This document shows positions 9,316 to 19,330 of a stretch of DNA of 64,000 bases, one piece after another (positions within the stretch are counted from its first letter, which is position 1; every line of letters starts with the position of its first letter). This DNA is from MKUN01 sp964481425 (lineage in GTDB: Bacteria; Bacteroidota; Bacteroidia; Chitinophagales; Chitinophagaceae). A model generated the notes under the pieces. That model was not told the DNA's origin and ran no database searches. It saw only the letters and a program-made list of their open reading frames with translations. Location: the NCBI GenBank assembly GCA_964481425.1, contig CAYZTM010000011.1, positions 46,310-110,309 on the forward strand, given 5' to 3'. The position numbers were made by a program, and so were the translations under genes.

Positions 9316-10446
9316 TTATAAATTACCGCGTTTCTCCTGCTCGCGTTCTATGGCCTCAAAGAGGGCTTTGAAGTTGCCTGCGCCAAAGCTTTGGGCGCCC
9401 TTACGCTGTATGATCTCGAAGAACAGTGTCGGGCGGTCTTCTACCGGTTTGGTGAATATTTGCAACAGGTAGCCCTCGTCATCACGGTCAACGAGTATAC
9501 CCAGTTTCTGGATGGCTGCTACTTCTTCATCTATTTTACCAACACGGTTATTCAGCTCTTCGTAATAAGCATCCGGAGGTGCGCTGAGGAACTCTACGCC
9601 ACGCGATTTAAGATCGGTAACGGTCTTCAGGATGTCTTTGGTAGCCACAGCGATGTGCTGCACGCCTTCTCCTTCATAAAATTCCAGGTATTCTTCTATC
9701 TGCGATTTTTTCTTGCCTTCAGCCGGTTCATTGATCGGAAATTTCACATAACCGTTACCATTGCTCATCACCTTACTCATCAGTGCGCTGTATTCAGTAT
9801 TGATCTGCTTATCGTCAAAAGACAGGATGTTGGCAAAGCCCATTACCTCTTCATACCATTGCACAGTAGGGTTCATGCGGTTCCAGCCCACATTGCCTAC
9901 GCAGTGGTCCACATGCAGCAGGCCGGTATCACCGGGGTTATATTGGCTTTCCCAAGGCTGGTAGCCTGGCAGGAACACACCGTTATAGTTCTTGCGTTCA
10001 ACAAACATATGCACGGTCTCTCCGTAAGTGTAGATACCACTCATACGCACTTCACCATGCTCATCGGTGAGTGTTGTGGGCTCCATATATACTTTGGCAC
10101 CGCGCTTGGTTGTTTCTTCGAACGACTTGTATGCATCATCCACCCACAGTGCCAGCACTTTTACGCCGTCGCCGTGTTTGAAGATATGCTCTGATATCGG
10201 GCTTGCCGACTTAAGCGGTGTTGTGAGTACAAGACGTATCTTGCCTTGCTGCAGCACATAGGAGGCCCTGTCGCGTACACCTGTTTCCGGACCGGCATAG
10301 GCCTTACTCTGAAAACCAAATGCGGTCTTATAATAGTGTGCCGATTGCTTGGCATTGCCTACGTATAACTCTATATAATCGGTACCGTTAATGGGCAGGA
10401 AGTCCTGCGCTTGTTTCATTTTAGCACTTGCTGTTAATACTTCCAT
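9316..10446 (-). CDS. hpd: 4-hydroxyphenylpyruvate dioxygenase
   Basis: 376 residues, normal for the family. Converts 4-hydroxyphenylpyruvate to homogentisate with Fe(II) and O2. Two vicinal-oxygen-chelate halves are present. The iron ligands are visible as H181 (in LLHVDHCVGNV), H264 (GVQHIAVAT) and E344 (LFFEIIQRKG), followed by the C-terminal lid 'GAQSFGAGNFKALFEAIE'. It lies 177 bp downstream of hmgA on the same strand, so the two successive steps of tyrosine degradation are adjacent. No fumarylacetoacetase or maleylacetoacetate isomerase is in the window. Confidence 0.96.
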   Translation of the reverse strand: MEVLTASAKMKQAQDFLPINGTDYIELYVGNAKQSAHYYKTAFGFQSKAYAGPETGVRDRASYVLQQGKIRLVLTTPLKSASPISEHIFKHGDGVKVLALWVDDAYKSFEETTKRGAKVYMEPTTLTDEHGEVRMSGIYTYGETVHMFVERKNYNGVFLPGYQPWESQYNPGDTGLLHVDHCVGNVGWNRMNPTVQWYEEVMGFANILSFDDKQINTEYSALMSKVMSNGNGYVKFPINEPAEGKKKSQIEEYLEFYEGEGVQHIAVATKDILKTVTDLKSRGVEFLSAPPDAYYEELNNRVGKIDEEVAAIQKLGILVDRDDEGYLLQIFTKPVEDRPTLFFEIIQRKGAQSFGAGNFKALFEAIEREQEKRGNL

Positions 10447-10623
10447 TGTTGAATGATTTTTAAAAATGAGTTTAAGAAAAAGATGCGTTTACTGAAGTTT
10501 AAAACTGCAATAACCGTAAGCGTTAGTGCAGCTAAGCTCAACTCCATTCTGCCATGGCCGATGTCCTCAGTAAGGCTTTTGTCTTATTGTATCCTGTATC
10601 CTGTATGCTCATTTCAAGCAAAA

Positions 10624-11784
10624 TTATTCTATCCAGCTTATTATATAACTATCGTCTTCTATGTCCATAGCATCCATGGTCATCTTTAACGGGTGGAAGG
10701 TATCTATCATTACCGCCAGTTCTTTGGTCTCTTTGGCGCCAATGCTTTTCTCTACTGTGCCGGGATGCGGGCCATGTGGTATGCCTCCTGGGTGCAGGGT
10801 TATCATACCGCGTTCCACATGTTTGCGGCTCATAAAGTCCCCATCTACATAGTAAAGCACTTCATCGCTGTCTATATTGCTGTGGTTATAAGGGGCAGGT
10901 ATCGCCTGCGGATGATAATCAAAGAGTCTCGGTACGAACGAGCAGATCACGAAATTATGTGCATCAAATGTTTGGTGTACAGGTGGCGGCTGGTGCACGC
11001 GCCCGGTTATAGGCTCAAAATCATGTATGCTGAAGGCATATGGGTACTCATAGCCGTCCCAACCTACTACATCGAAGGGGTGTGAGCCATACCATATAGG
11101 GTATAGCAACCCTTTTTTCTTCACCTTTATCAAAAAATCCCCTTTTTCATCTATGGTCTGCAGATCTTCGGGCTTGCGAAGGTCGCGTTCACAGTATGGG
11201 GCATGTTCCAATAGCTGTCCGTATTTGCTCAGGTATCTCTTTGGGAAAGTAATGGGGCTAAATGATTCTATAATTAAAAGCCTGTTGTCCTTACTATCAA
11301 AATCAATTTGGTATATGGTACCCCTCGGTATCACAAGGTAGTCGCCATAGCTGAAGGGAAGCTGCCCGTATTGGGTTTTCAGCGTCCCGGTGCCTTCGTG
11401 TATGAAGAGTACTTCATCTGCATCTGCATTCTTGTAGAAGGTATCAGCCGCCATACTTTCCTGCGGGGCAGCCAGGCTAAGGTGAACATCATTATTGAAC
11501 AGCACGGTTTTACGGCTATCCAGGTATTCGGTTGCAGGTTTTATTTTGAAACCCTTAAAACTCCTGTGTTTCAGTATGTTATCCGATGCCGCCTTGGGCG
11601 ATACATCTGTTGGCTCTTCTACTTTTACAATACCCGTTGGTGGATGCAAGTGGTAAAGAAGCGAATAGTTGGACGAAAACCCCTCAGTACTGAAGAGCTG
11701 TTCTGAGTATAATGTGCCATCCTCCTTTCGGAACTGGGTATGGCGTTTATGGGGAATCTTTCCTAAAGAATGATAATGAGGCAT
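10624..11784 (-). CDS. hmgA: Homogentisate 1,2-dioxygenase
   Basis: 386 residues of the bacterial cupin-type homogentisate dioxygenase. It opens the ring of homogentisate to maleylacetoacetate. Motifs seen: 'GTGTLKTQYGQLPFSYGDYL' followed by VIPRGTIYQ (first cupin), 'WYGSHPFDVVGWDGYEYPYA', and probable Fe(II) ligands H301 and E308 in PYNHSNIDSDEVLYY and H337 in GGIPHGPHP. It is about 50 residues shorter than human HGD, as usual for this bacterial subgroup. A TAATTTTG box lies 16 bp before the start. A 177-bp gap to hpd contains no gene. Confidence 0.93.
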   Translation of the reverse strand: MPHYHSLGKIPHKRHTQFRKEDGTLYSEQLFSTEGFSSNYSLLYHLHPPTGIVKVEEPTDVSPKAASDNILKHRSFKGFKIKPATEYLDSRKTVLFNNDVHLSLAAPQESMAADTFYKNADADEVLFIHEGTGTLKTQYGQLPFSYGDYLVIPRGTIYQIDFDSKDNRLLIIESFSPITFPKRYLSKYGQLLEHAPYCERDLRKPEDLQTIDEKGDFLIKVKKKGLLYPIWYGSHPFDVVGWDGYEYPYAFSIHDFEPITGRVHQPPPVHQTFDAHNFVICSFVPRLFDYHPQAIPAPYNHSNIDSDEVLYYVDGDFMSRKHVERGMITLHPGGIPHGPHPGTVEKSIGAKETKELAVMIDTFHPLKMTMDAMDIEDDSYIISWIE

Positions 11785-11800
11785 GCTTTCATTATTTGTT

Positions 11801-11808
11801 CAAAATTA
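11801..11808 (-). promoter_or_regulatory. -7 box TAATTTTG for hmgA
   Basis: Perfect TAnnTTTG on the minus strand, 16 bp before ATG 11784. It probably drives hmgA and hpd. Confidence 0.55.
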
Positions 11809-11965
11809 CGTTTTTTTGGTGGTACGTTCATAGTGCATATATGCATATAGACAAAGCCCATAACCCATTTGCGGGATGATATATGATTTTTTATTGTTTT
11901 TCATTAATTTGGAAATATGCTTATGTTCAGGACAGTAGCAGATCCCAACGCTCAATTAGTGTTTT

Positions 11966-14900
11966 TTGACCAGGAAACATTCAAATATCATTAGCCTATT
12001 GCTATTGCTCATGCAAAGCATTCCGGGCTTAGCCCAGGTAACCGCGCAGTACAATCTCAATATCGATAATGGTCTTCCATCCGACAGGATATATTACATG
12101 AGAGAAGACAGGCATGGGTATATCTGGCTTGGAACACCTAAAGGGGTAGTGCAATATAACGGGTATACACCTAAGATATATGGCTTCGAAGCTGGTTTAC
12201 CTAACGACGATGTTTGGGACCTTTATGAGGATAAAAAAGGTCGAATGTGGACTTCCAGTATTGCCAATGAAATAGGGTACATCTACAACAATAAATATTA
12301 TAAAGCAGTTCTCATTCCCAATAACAAGACCATCTACCCAAGAGACATTCAGCAATATAAAGATGGGGTTATGTTCTATAGTACCTATGTAAGCAAAGGG
12401 GGGGCGCTATGCTTCGAGAAAAATGATACTATTTATACTTATAGTCTCAACGGGCTTTCTCTTCGCTACCTGTTGCCAACAGCATATGGTACGATAACGG
12501 CTATTTACAAAGACACAATGTTTCATATATACCTGAACGATACAAAAGTTCAGATCGTACCTGTTTGTGTAATGAAAGACAAAAGTTTCATAAATACGCT
12601 TGACAGAACCATAAACTTTAAGAACTATTTTTTTTCGTACAAAATAAATGATCATCTTATAACTGTTTTTGACGCGAACAAATGCCGGGGAAAAATCATT
12701 AACCTGGATACTATATCTGGCACCGGGGAAAAAATAAAACTGCTGTCGTTTACAAAGGGTCAAGATGATTTTTTCTATGTTATCACAGACAAGAATGTAA
12801 TAAAAATAGACAGTTTGCTTCGATGCATAAAGATCACACCAGTACATGACCTTGTTAGTGATAATGAAATTGATGGAAATAAAATTATTTCACTAGTTGA
12901 AAATAATTTTTGGGGTAGTTGTATAGGCACCACGACAAAAGGACTTTTTATTGGAATGGGTATAGATACCCATTTTCAGAAGACACCGATTTCTCTGCAA
13001 TACTATAATTACATCGGTAGCTCCGCAACAGGAGTTGCTATGTGGTGGAATGAACAATCCCGTTCGCTGGTACAAATAGATAGCCAGTTTAGAACACGGC
13101 ACTTGCCTGGTCTATATAATAATGCAATAAAATTAGTGCCGTATAATGCAGACACCTCATTTTTCTTTGCAAACGGGCAAGTCAATATATTCAATAATGT
13201 TTCCGATAGAGTAGTATATTCTTACACTGGTTACGATAGTATCAGTTATTACGTAAGCCCGAGTAACATGGCGGTAAAAGGGCTAAACGATTATTACATT
13301 TTGTCGAAGCGTGATGGGTTGTATCATTATAGATGGCTAAACGGAAGGGGGGTAAGTAATTACATTGATCACGATAGGTACAACGATGTATTTTATGATA
13401 GATACATGCAGGCATTATGGGCTTATAACAATAAAAAAATTCTATTGCTTTACAATGGCAGAACGCAGATCATTAGTAAATATTTGCTTGATCAGATTGG
13501 AATAAGTAAGATTGAAAATATCATTACTGATAGCTTTGGAAATGTCTTTATAAAAGACGTTAATCAACTGATAGTGTTCAACTATAGAACTTGTAGTGCT
13601 AAGTTGTTGTTCCGCAACTATAGGCTTCATAATTCGATATTGAAAATTCAAAGAAACAAAATAATATTAGCAGGCTCATTCGGAGTGCTGTTTTGCAATA
13701 TATCCAGTCCTTTAGGTGCCAATTACCCGGTAGTATATCATAACATTAAAAACGCGTATTACAGCAACGTTTATGATATGCAAACTTCATATGATAAGAT
13801 ACTTCTGAATACGGATAAAGGCTTCTATAAAGTTGATATTCCAAACGACACAATACTAGATCAACATACTACTGATAGGTTCATCAATAATTATAAATTC
13901 GTACTTACCTATAATGATAGTCTTTATGATATAAAGCCAAAAGATACACTGTTGATACATCCTGAACAGGAAAATTTGCTATTTGATATTATCAGGCCTT
14001 TGGGGAATGGTACAGTGAAATACAAATATCGTATAAAAGAAGAGGGGTTGCATTACCAGCTACTCAATGCAAATGAATTATATCTTCCCGAATTATCTGC
14101 CGGGCGATATTTTCATTTGTCAGTTATAGCATATGATAACAATTGGGAGAGCAATGAAGTAACCCTATTTTTATATATCGTACCTTATTGGTGGCAAAAA
14201 ACTGTTTGGATAAAATTTTTCTGGATAGTAGGGAGTTTGCTATTTATATTATTCATCTTCCTTGTAGTATACTTTACAAATCGTATAGTTACAAACAATA
14301 ACATCAAGCGTAATCTCAGACTAAAACTGGAATTGAATTCTGTGTATTCACAAATAAACCCACATTTTATTTTCAACACGTTGAGCACAGCATTATATTT
14401 CATTAAGAAAGGAAAGCTTCCTGAGGCTCAGGCGCATATTTCTAAATTTTCAAAACTGCTAAGAGCATATATAAAAGTATCCCGCAACAAGTATATAACT
14501 ATAGCAGAAGAAATTGAGAATTTGAATAATTATATAGAATTACAACAGGCCCGGTTCGAAAATAGATTTGATTATGAAATAACGGTAAGTGACACGATAT
14601 CTCAAACTACAACTTTTATACCATCATTATTGTTGCAGCCCATTGTTGAGAATGCAATTACACACGGGTTACTTCCACTCGAAGAAAATGGACATCTGGA
14701 CATTCATTTTATAAAGAAGACCAACGAAAATGCTGTGATTTGTATGATAGATGACAATGGCATAGGGAGGGAAAAAGCAAGACAAATAAAAAACAACAGC
14801 ACAACAAAAACCGAATCATATGGCAATATACTTGTAAAAGATTTAGTGAAGATTTTCAATAAATATGAGAAAATGAATATCCATATTTCGTATCTTGACA

Positions 14901-14971
14901 AATCAGACCCGTATACGGGCACTATTGTAAAAATTGTCATTAAAAATCCACACTATGAGTATCCAAAATGA
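11966..14971 (+). CDS. Periplasmic-propeller LytS-type sensor histidine kinase
   Basis: 1001 residues. The start is TTG 11966, as a stop lies three codons upstream and this start gives a complete signal peptide ending in GLAQ. The first in-frame ATG is residue 16 and would cut it. Residues about 25-660 form a two-component-propeller periplasmic sensor ('GLPSDRIYYMREDRHGYIWL', 'GLPNDDVWDLYEDKKGRMWT'). A Y_Y_Y-like immunoglobulin-type domain comes next, then one membrane helix (about 742-772) and a LytS/YehU-type kinase domain with phospho-acceptor H800 in QINPHFIFNTLS. The ATP-binding N-box is LLLQPIVENAITHG and the G-box is DDNGIGREKA. It is encoded directly before, and overlapping, its LytTR partner. 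Confidence 0.92.
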   Translation: MTRKHSNIISLLLLLMQSIPGLAQVTAQYNLNIDNGLPSDRIYYMREDRHGYIWLGTPKGVVQYNGYTPKIYGFEAGLPNDDVWDLYEDKKGRMWTSSIANEIGYIYNNKYYKAVLIPNNKTIYPRDIQQYKDGVMFYSTYVSKGGALCFEKNDTIYTYSLNGLSLRYLLPTAYGTITAIYKDTMFHIYLNDTKVQIVPVCVMKDKSFINTLDRTINFKNYFFSYKINDHLITVFDANKCRGKIINLDTISGTGEKIKLLSFTKGQDDFFYVITDKNVIKIDSLLRCIKITPVHDLVSDNEIDGNKIISLVENNFWGSCIGTTTKGLFIGMGIDTHFQKTPISLQYYNYIGSSATGVAMWWNEQSRSLVQIDSQFRTRHLPGLYNNAIKLVPYNADTSFFFANGQVNIFNNVSDRVVYSYTGYDSISYYVSPSNMAVKGLNDYYILSKRDGLYHYRWLNGRGVSNYIDHDRYNDVFYDRYMQALWAYNNKKILLLYNGRTQIISKYLLDQIGISKIENIITDSFGNVFIKDVNQLIVFNYRTCSAKLLFRNYRLHNSILKIQRNKIILAGSFGVLFCNISSPLGANYPVVYHNIKNAYYSNVYDMQTSYDKILLNTDKGFYKVDIPNDTILDQHTTDRFINNYKFVLTYNDSLYDIKPKDTLLIHPEQENLLFDIIRPLGNGTVKYKYRIKEEGLHYQLLNANELYLPELSAGRYFHLSVIAYDNNWESNEVTLFLYIVPYWWQKTVWIKFFWIVGSLLFILFIFLVVYFTNRIVTNNNIKRNLRLKLELNSVYSQINPHFIFNTLSTALYFIKKGKLPEAQAHISKFSKLLRAYIKVSRNKYITIAEEIENLNNYIELQQARFENRFDYEITVSDTISQTTTFIPSLLLQPIVENAITHGLLPLEENGHLDIHFIKKTNENAVICMIDDNGIGREKARQIKNNSTTKTESYGNILVKDLVKIFNKYEKMNIHISYLDKSDPYTGTIVKIVIKNPHYEYPK

Positions 14972-15713
14972 TTTTACATGCATCATCATTGATGATGAGC
15001 CCAAAGCCATTGAGCTTATTACTGATAGCTTAAAGGAATTGTATCCTGAATTAGCAGTAGCAGGAACATATACTTCCTGGCTTAACGCGCTTACCGTACT
15101 ACGCAGTGCACATTATGACATTGTATTTCTCGATATCTCTATCCCAGGGAAAAATGGTATAGACCTATTGAAACTTATCCCCAATATTGATTCCGAGATT
15201 ATATTTATTACTGCCTATTCCGAATTTGCGATCGAGGCTATAAAATTTCAGGCGAGTGGTTATATTCTCAAGCCATTTGAAGACAGCGAACTGGTACATG
15301 CTGTAGATAAAGCTATCGAAAGATGTCGCAATAAAAAGATCGCACGTCAATATGGAGAACAACCAGAACACTTTGTATATTCCAAGATCGGTATACCTAA
15401 CAGTAAGGGAGTTGATTATGTCAACATTAATGATGTGCTCTATTTTGAAACATGTAATAAGTATACAGAGGTTGTATTGCGGAATGCGAAAATTCTTAGT
15501 TCATATAACCTTGGGAAGTTCAAAGAATTGGTTGAAGACTTCTCATTCTTTCAGGTACATCGTTCTTATATAATTAATCTCAACTGGGTAAAGCGTTTTG
15601 AGTCTAGCGGCATAATTATCATGGATAATGATGTCGAAATACCTATATCCCGGAGTCTTAAAGATGAATTTCCTAAGCTATTCGCTACGGTTACGCGAAG
15701 GCAAATTTCCTAA
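14955..15713 (+). CDS. LytTR-family response regulator
   Basis: 252 residues from ATG 14955; a longer frame from 14934 is less likely. The start overlaps the kinase stop by 17 bp, so translation is coupled. Receiver domain: acidic pair IIDDEPKA, phospho-acceptor D60 in FLDISIPGKNG, then the T/S and K switch residues in 'FITAYSEFAIEA' and 'GYILKPFED'. LytTR DNA-binding domain from about residue 145: 'DVLYFETCNKYTEVVLRN', 'FSFFQVHRSYIINLNWVKRF' and 'IPISRSLKDEF'. Members bind direct repeats upstream of targets. The adjacent T9SS protein at 15852 is a candidate target by position only. Confidence 0.94.
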   Translation: MSIQNDFTCIIIDDEPKAIELITDSLKELYPELAVAGTYTSWLNALTVLRSAHYDIVFLDISIPGKNGIDLLKLIPNIDSEIIFITAYSEFAIEAIKFQASGYILKPFEDSELVHAVDKAIERCRNKKIARQYGEQPEHFVYSKIGIPNSKGVDYVNINDVLYFETCNKYTEVVLRNAKILSSYNLGKFKELVEDFSFFQVHRSYIINLNWVKRFESSGIIIMDNDVEIPISRSLKDEFPKLFATVTRRQIS

Positions 15714-15851
15714 GCATGTATAATTTGGGTGAACAGTTATGGCAGTTCACGTCTGGTTTTCTGCATTTGGCTGGATGCCCTCTTCATTATATCACGGATT
15801 GTAATAGTTTGGTAGTGATATTTTTACTCTTCACCATCAAAACACTTTTCT

Positions 15852-18224
15852 ATGAAGAAAAAGATCCTAGCACTATGTATGGGCCTTACAATCACTATGG
15901 CGGCGCATGCACAATTAACAGAATACTACATTGGTAGTGCAAAAAATGAAATTGCTACAGTGATACGTACCTTGCCCGATAGCTCTAATATCATCGGAGG
16001 ATACATTTACGCTCAACCAAACGCTACAGATGCCGATATTTTCATGTTAAGGGTGTCGGCCTCCGGAACAATTATGTGGCAAAAGCAATGGGGTACACCC
16101 AGGTTTGACAGGCTGGAAGACATGATCATCGCAGACAATGGTGATATCGTTGCAGTGGGTATTGCAGACCGTGATCCAAGTAATGTTTATCTTAACAATA
16201 ACGGTTTTATCATTCGGGTTTCTCAAGCATCCGGGGCGTTGTTATTTCAGAATTTTGTCAGAGATGCGGCTAACACAACCGGTGGTGAAGCTTTATTCAG
16301 TGTTTGTGAACTTGATAACCATAACCTGGTTGCTGTAGGTTCACATGATCTGCGTCCCGGCTTTGTTGATGGCATGGCTTGTGTGTTTAATACGTCATTA
16401 GGACTGACCAACACAGACGTATTGCCGGTGCCATATGTTACTGATGAATTCCGTGGTGTCGTTGCCTGGGGTAATAGGGTATTTATCAGTGGCTTTCAGG
16501 ATGCCACAACCGGAGGAAGTCTTCATGATGTACGTCTTTTGGAGTACATCCCTCCTGTAGGCATCGGACCGGGCACTATTGTGTGGTCAAGAGAATATGC
16601 ATACAGCGTTCTTGCTGTCCAACAGCCTAAACTATTTACAAACAACCATTTTGCATTGAAATTACAACTGATCAATAACAGGCTTGTTGTAAATACCAGC
16701 CAGATAGATCCCTGGAATACAACTACCGCTCATAGTAAACATGCTATACTAAGAACAGATCTTAACGGTCTTACTCCAGATGTCCATATCAACGATTATT
16801 GGACAACACCTACATGGATTGCAGCTAATAACGTAGCATTTTACGCATTGACAGATGATCATATATACCTTGCAGAAGATCCTGCAGCAGCTCTATATGA
16901 CCCGGTTAATCCAACACTTGCTATCGGCGTTCATCCACTTTTCTCTGATTATGGCTCGATGAATACTTCTTCGCTTGATTACTCCCGTATTTTTACGCCC
17001 AGAGGAAACCAAACTATATTTGATATAGTTGGTACTCCAAATGGTGGTAGCCGGTACAGGCTGAATATGGCCGGGTCTGCTTTCGATGATAGTACTACAT
17101 TTGGAGGCAATGACATTTTCTGGGTTACAGCTGATTCTACTGATTTCGATACAACCACTCAAAATTGTAAAACTGTATATACGCCTACTTTGAGTACATC
17201 TCCGGTAACTGTAACCACATCCAGCAATATTGTTGATGTAGTAAATGCCGACTTACCGGATAATTTTGTCGAAACTGATCCTCATTTTGATATAAAAGAT
17301 GCATGCAAGGGCGATAACCAGGGCTGTTTCGATAATGCATCGCTTGTTTTATCATCATCACCCGACCCTAATGGATGTAATATTACCGCCACCGCAAATG
17401 TCAGCTCTTCAAAAACTATTGCCGGGTACAAATGGGAGGTCACAACAATAACCGGAACAACTACGACCAAAGATGCAACTAATGCATTGTCCGACAATAT
17501 TTCATTCTCACTTGGAGCTGCAAATATGGCAATAGTAAAGGTGACCATCTATGCTGTAGATATGGATAATAATCAGTGTTGCGATACTACTCTTGTCGAC
17601 TCCATTACATGCAACCAGTTGCCACCATGCGAAATATATAATCCCGCACTGACCGTTACACCGCTTGCCTCTGATTCTGTGCGCAATTGTTGCTTTACTG
17701 CCAGTGTATCAGCTACTGCTTCCCCGGGTTATGCTATAGTAGGTTATGCCTGGACCTATCCTCCTTTACCACCCACATATCCGGGAACAGGCGCAGGTAA
17801 TCCTTTTAGTTTCTGTATCCCGTCTAATACCCCTGTTACTCCGGGCAATCTACAGGTCATAGTAACTGCTGCGGATGCTGCCGGCCATCAATGTTCTATT
17901 ACTCTTACACATGATATCGGCTGTACACAGGGTATACCCAGTGCCAAACATGCCAATACAGGTAATGATAATACCGGTGCTGTAAACACTAAAGTCGAAG
18001 GGATCAAAATATATCCCAACCCTACGAAGAACAGCATTTTCATTACCTCATCTGCGGAGAATATTACCAATGTACAGGTAATTGATATTGCAGGTAGGGT
18101 GTTGCAGAACCGTACTTTCGAAGGCAATAAAAATGCTGAAATATCATTGGCCGGTTATGCAACAGGTAGTTATACCATAAAGGTTAACGGCCAAACTGCA
18201 CAAATAATAAACAAGATTAATTAA
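15852..18224 (+). CDS. T9SS-exported protein with propeller-like N-terminal half
   Basis: 790 residues. Clear signal peptide (MKKKILALCMGLTITMAAHA). Residues about 20-430 have propeller-like repeats of the form 'DIFMLRVSASGTIMWQKQWG ... IIADNGDIVAVG'. A Cys-containing middle region with two Ig/PKD-like modules follows ('CNITATANVSSSKTIAGYKW', 'CFTASVSATASPGYAIVGYA'). A C-terminal T9SS sorting domain starts near IKIYPNPTKNSIFI. Likely a surface protein. A 138-bp gap separates it from the response regulator, and a strong terminator follows. Confidence 0.87.
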   Translation: MKKKILALCMGLTITMAAHAQLTEYYIGSAKNEIATVIRTLPDSSNIIGGYIYAQPNATDADIFMLRVSASGTIMWQKQWGTPRFDRLEDMIIADNGDIVAVGIADRDPSNVYLNNNGFIIRVSQASGALLFQNFVRDAANTTGGEALFSVCELDNHNLVAVGSHDLRPGFVDGMACVFNTSLGLTNTDVLPVPYVTDEFRGVVAWGNRVFISGFQDATTGGSLHDVRLLEYIPPVGIGPGTIVWSREYAYSVLAVQQPKLFTNNHFALKLQLINNRLVVNTSQIDPWNTTTAHSKHAILRTDLNGLTPDVHINDYWTTPTWIAANNVAFYALTDDHIYLAEDPAAALYDPVNPTLAIGVHPLFSDYGSMNTSSLDYSRIFTPRGNQTIFDIVGTPNGGSRYRLNMAGSAFDDSTTFGGNDIFWVTADSTDFDTTTQNCKTVYTPTLSTSPVTVTTSSNIVDVVNADLPDNFVETDPHFDIKDACKGDNQGCFDNASLVLSSSPDPNGCNITATANVSSSKTIAGYKWEVTTITGTTTTKDATNALSDNISFSLGAANMAIVKVTIYAVDMDNNQCCDTTLVDSITCNQLPPCEIYNPALTVTPLASDSVRNCCFTASVSATASPGYAIVGYAWTYPPLPPTYPGTGAGNPFSFCIPSNTPVTPGNLQVIVTAADAAGHQCSITLTHDIGCTQGIPSAKHANTGNDNTGAVNTKVEGIKIYPNPTKNSIFITSSAENITNVQVIDIAGRVLQNRTFEGNKNAEISLAGYATGSYTIKVNGQTAQIINKIN

Positions 18225-18249
18225 ACACATTAGCTATCACCATGAAAAC

Positions 18250-18270
18250 AGGGGCAGTATCACTGCCCCT
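18250..18270 (+). terminator. Rho-independent terminator
   Basis: 9-bp stem (AGGGGCAGT paired with ACTGCCCCT), 3-nt loop, followed by ATTTTCTT. It lies 26 bp after the stop at 18224. Confidence 0.85.
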
Positions 18271-18288
18271 ATTTTCTTGTGTAATATT

Positions 18289-19320
18289 TTAGGAGGCTGG
18301 AAATATGTTTTTCTGTGCACTCATCTCCTTAAAGCCTATCATCTTATTGGCCGTTGGGTCCCACACTTTCAGCCTGAAACATTTCATCATGTCTGCTGGC
18401 CGTAGAGAGGTCACTTTGGGGTGCTGCAGTTCGGGAATGGCTGCCATGGTTTCGGGCAGGCGATAAAAGGGTATGCGCGAGTTGAGGTGATGTATATGGT
18501 GGTAACTGATATTAGCAGTGCACCAACGCATCAGCGGGCTCATGTCCATAAAGCTCGATGACTCTAATGCGGCACGATCATACTTCCATTCTTCATTCCG
18601 TGCAAATGTTGCTCCAGGGAAATTATGCTGCGCATAAAAAAGATATGCACCAAGGAACGATGATATCATAAAAGGAATAAAGATACTGGTAAGCCATACC
18701 AGCCAGCCAAACTTAACGATCACCAGTATAACGATAGTGAAGTGTAGTACCAGTGCAAAAATGGAATCGATATGCCTGCGTGGGTTGCTCAGGAATGAAT
18801 TAACGCACATACCCAACATGAACATGGAGAAGTAGCCGAAGATAATGGTGATGGGGTGACGGACGGCGAGGTATATATTACGCTCTTTGGCACTCATGCT
18901 CAGGAACTTTCTTTTGGTTGCTATGGGGTATGAACCTATGCTGGCACTGAACAGCTTTGAATTATGGTTGTGGTGATAATCATGTGAGCGTTTCCATATG
19001 CTTGGTGGTACCAGTACCAATATGCCGTAACTGGCCATGATGATAGTAGCGAGGGGTGAGCGGTGCAATATGGTATGGTGCAGGAAATCGTGGTAGATGA
19101 CAAACAGTCGCACCATCAAAAGGGCCGTCACAACGCTGAATACAAGCCGCAGCCCCAACCAGGGCATCGTGAAAGTACTTGTCCATGCTGCAGCGAGCAG
19201 GAGCAATGTACTGAGCAGGTAGAACCAGCTTTTGCTCCTGTCTTCTTTGGCAAAAGGCTTCGTAGCAAGTATCAGTTCCTTACCGGTGCGTATATGGTCA
19301 TATGTTTTTTCCTGTACCAA
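18289..19320 (-). CDS. Membrane fatty-acid desaturase
   Basis: 343 residues with about four to six hydrophobic helices. The three histidine boxes of membrane di-iron desaturases are present: HDFLHH, HDYHHNHN (in RSHDYHHNHNSKLF) and YHHIHH. This family uses O2 and electrons from a partner to place a double bond in acyl chains; substrate and position cannot be told. It starts 10 bp after the acyltransferase gene on the same strand, so both appear to belong to one lipid-modifying operon. Confidence 0.88.
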   Translation of the reverse strand: MVQEKTYDHIRTGKELILATKPFAKEDRSKSWFYLLSTLLLLAAAWTSTFTMPWLGLRLVFSVVTALLMVRLFVIYHDFLHHTILHRSPLATIIMASYGILVLVPPSIWKRSHDYHHNHNSKLFSASIGSYPIATKRKFLSMSAKERNIYLAVRHPITIIFGYFSMFMLGMCVNSFLSNPRRHIDSIFALVLHFTIVILVIVKFGWLVWLTSIFIPFMISSFLGAYLFYAQHNFPGATFARNEEWKYDRAALESSSFMDMSPLMRWCTANISYHHIHHLNSRIPFYRLPETMAAIPELQHPKVTSLRPADMMKCFRLKVWDPTANKMIGFKEMSAQKNIFPAS

Positions 19321-19330
19321 ATGCTATGTA

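Noticed and set aside
15716..15937. 73-residue frame between the regulator and the T9SS gene
   Set aside because: Overlaps the signal peptide of the T9SS gene in another frame and has no own start context.
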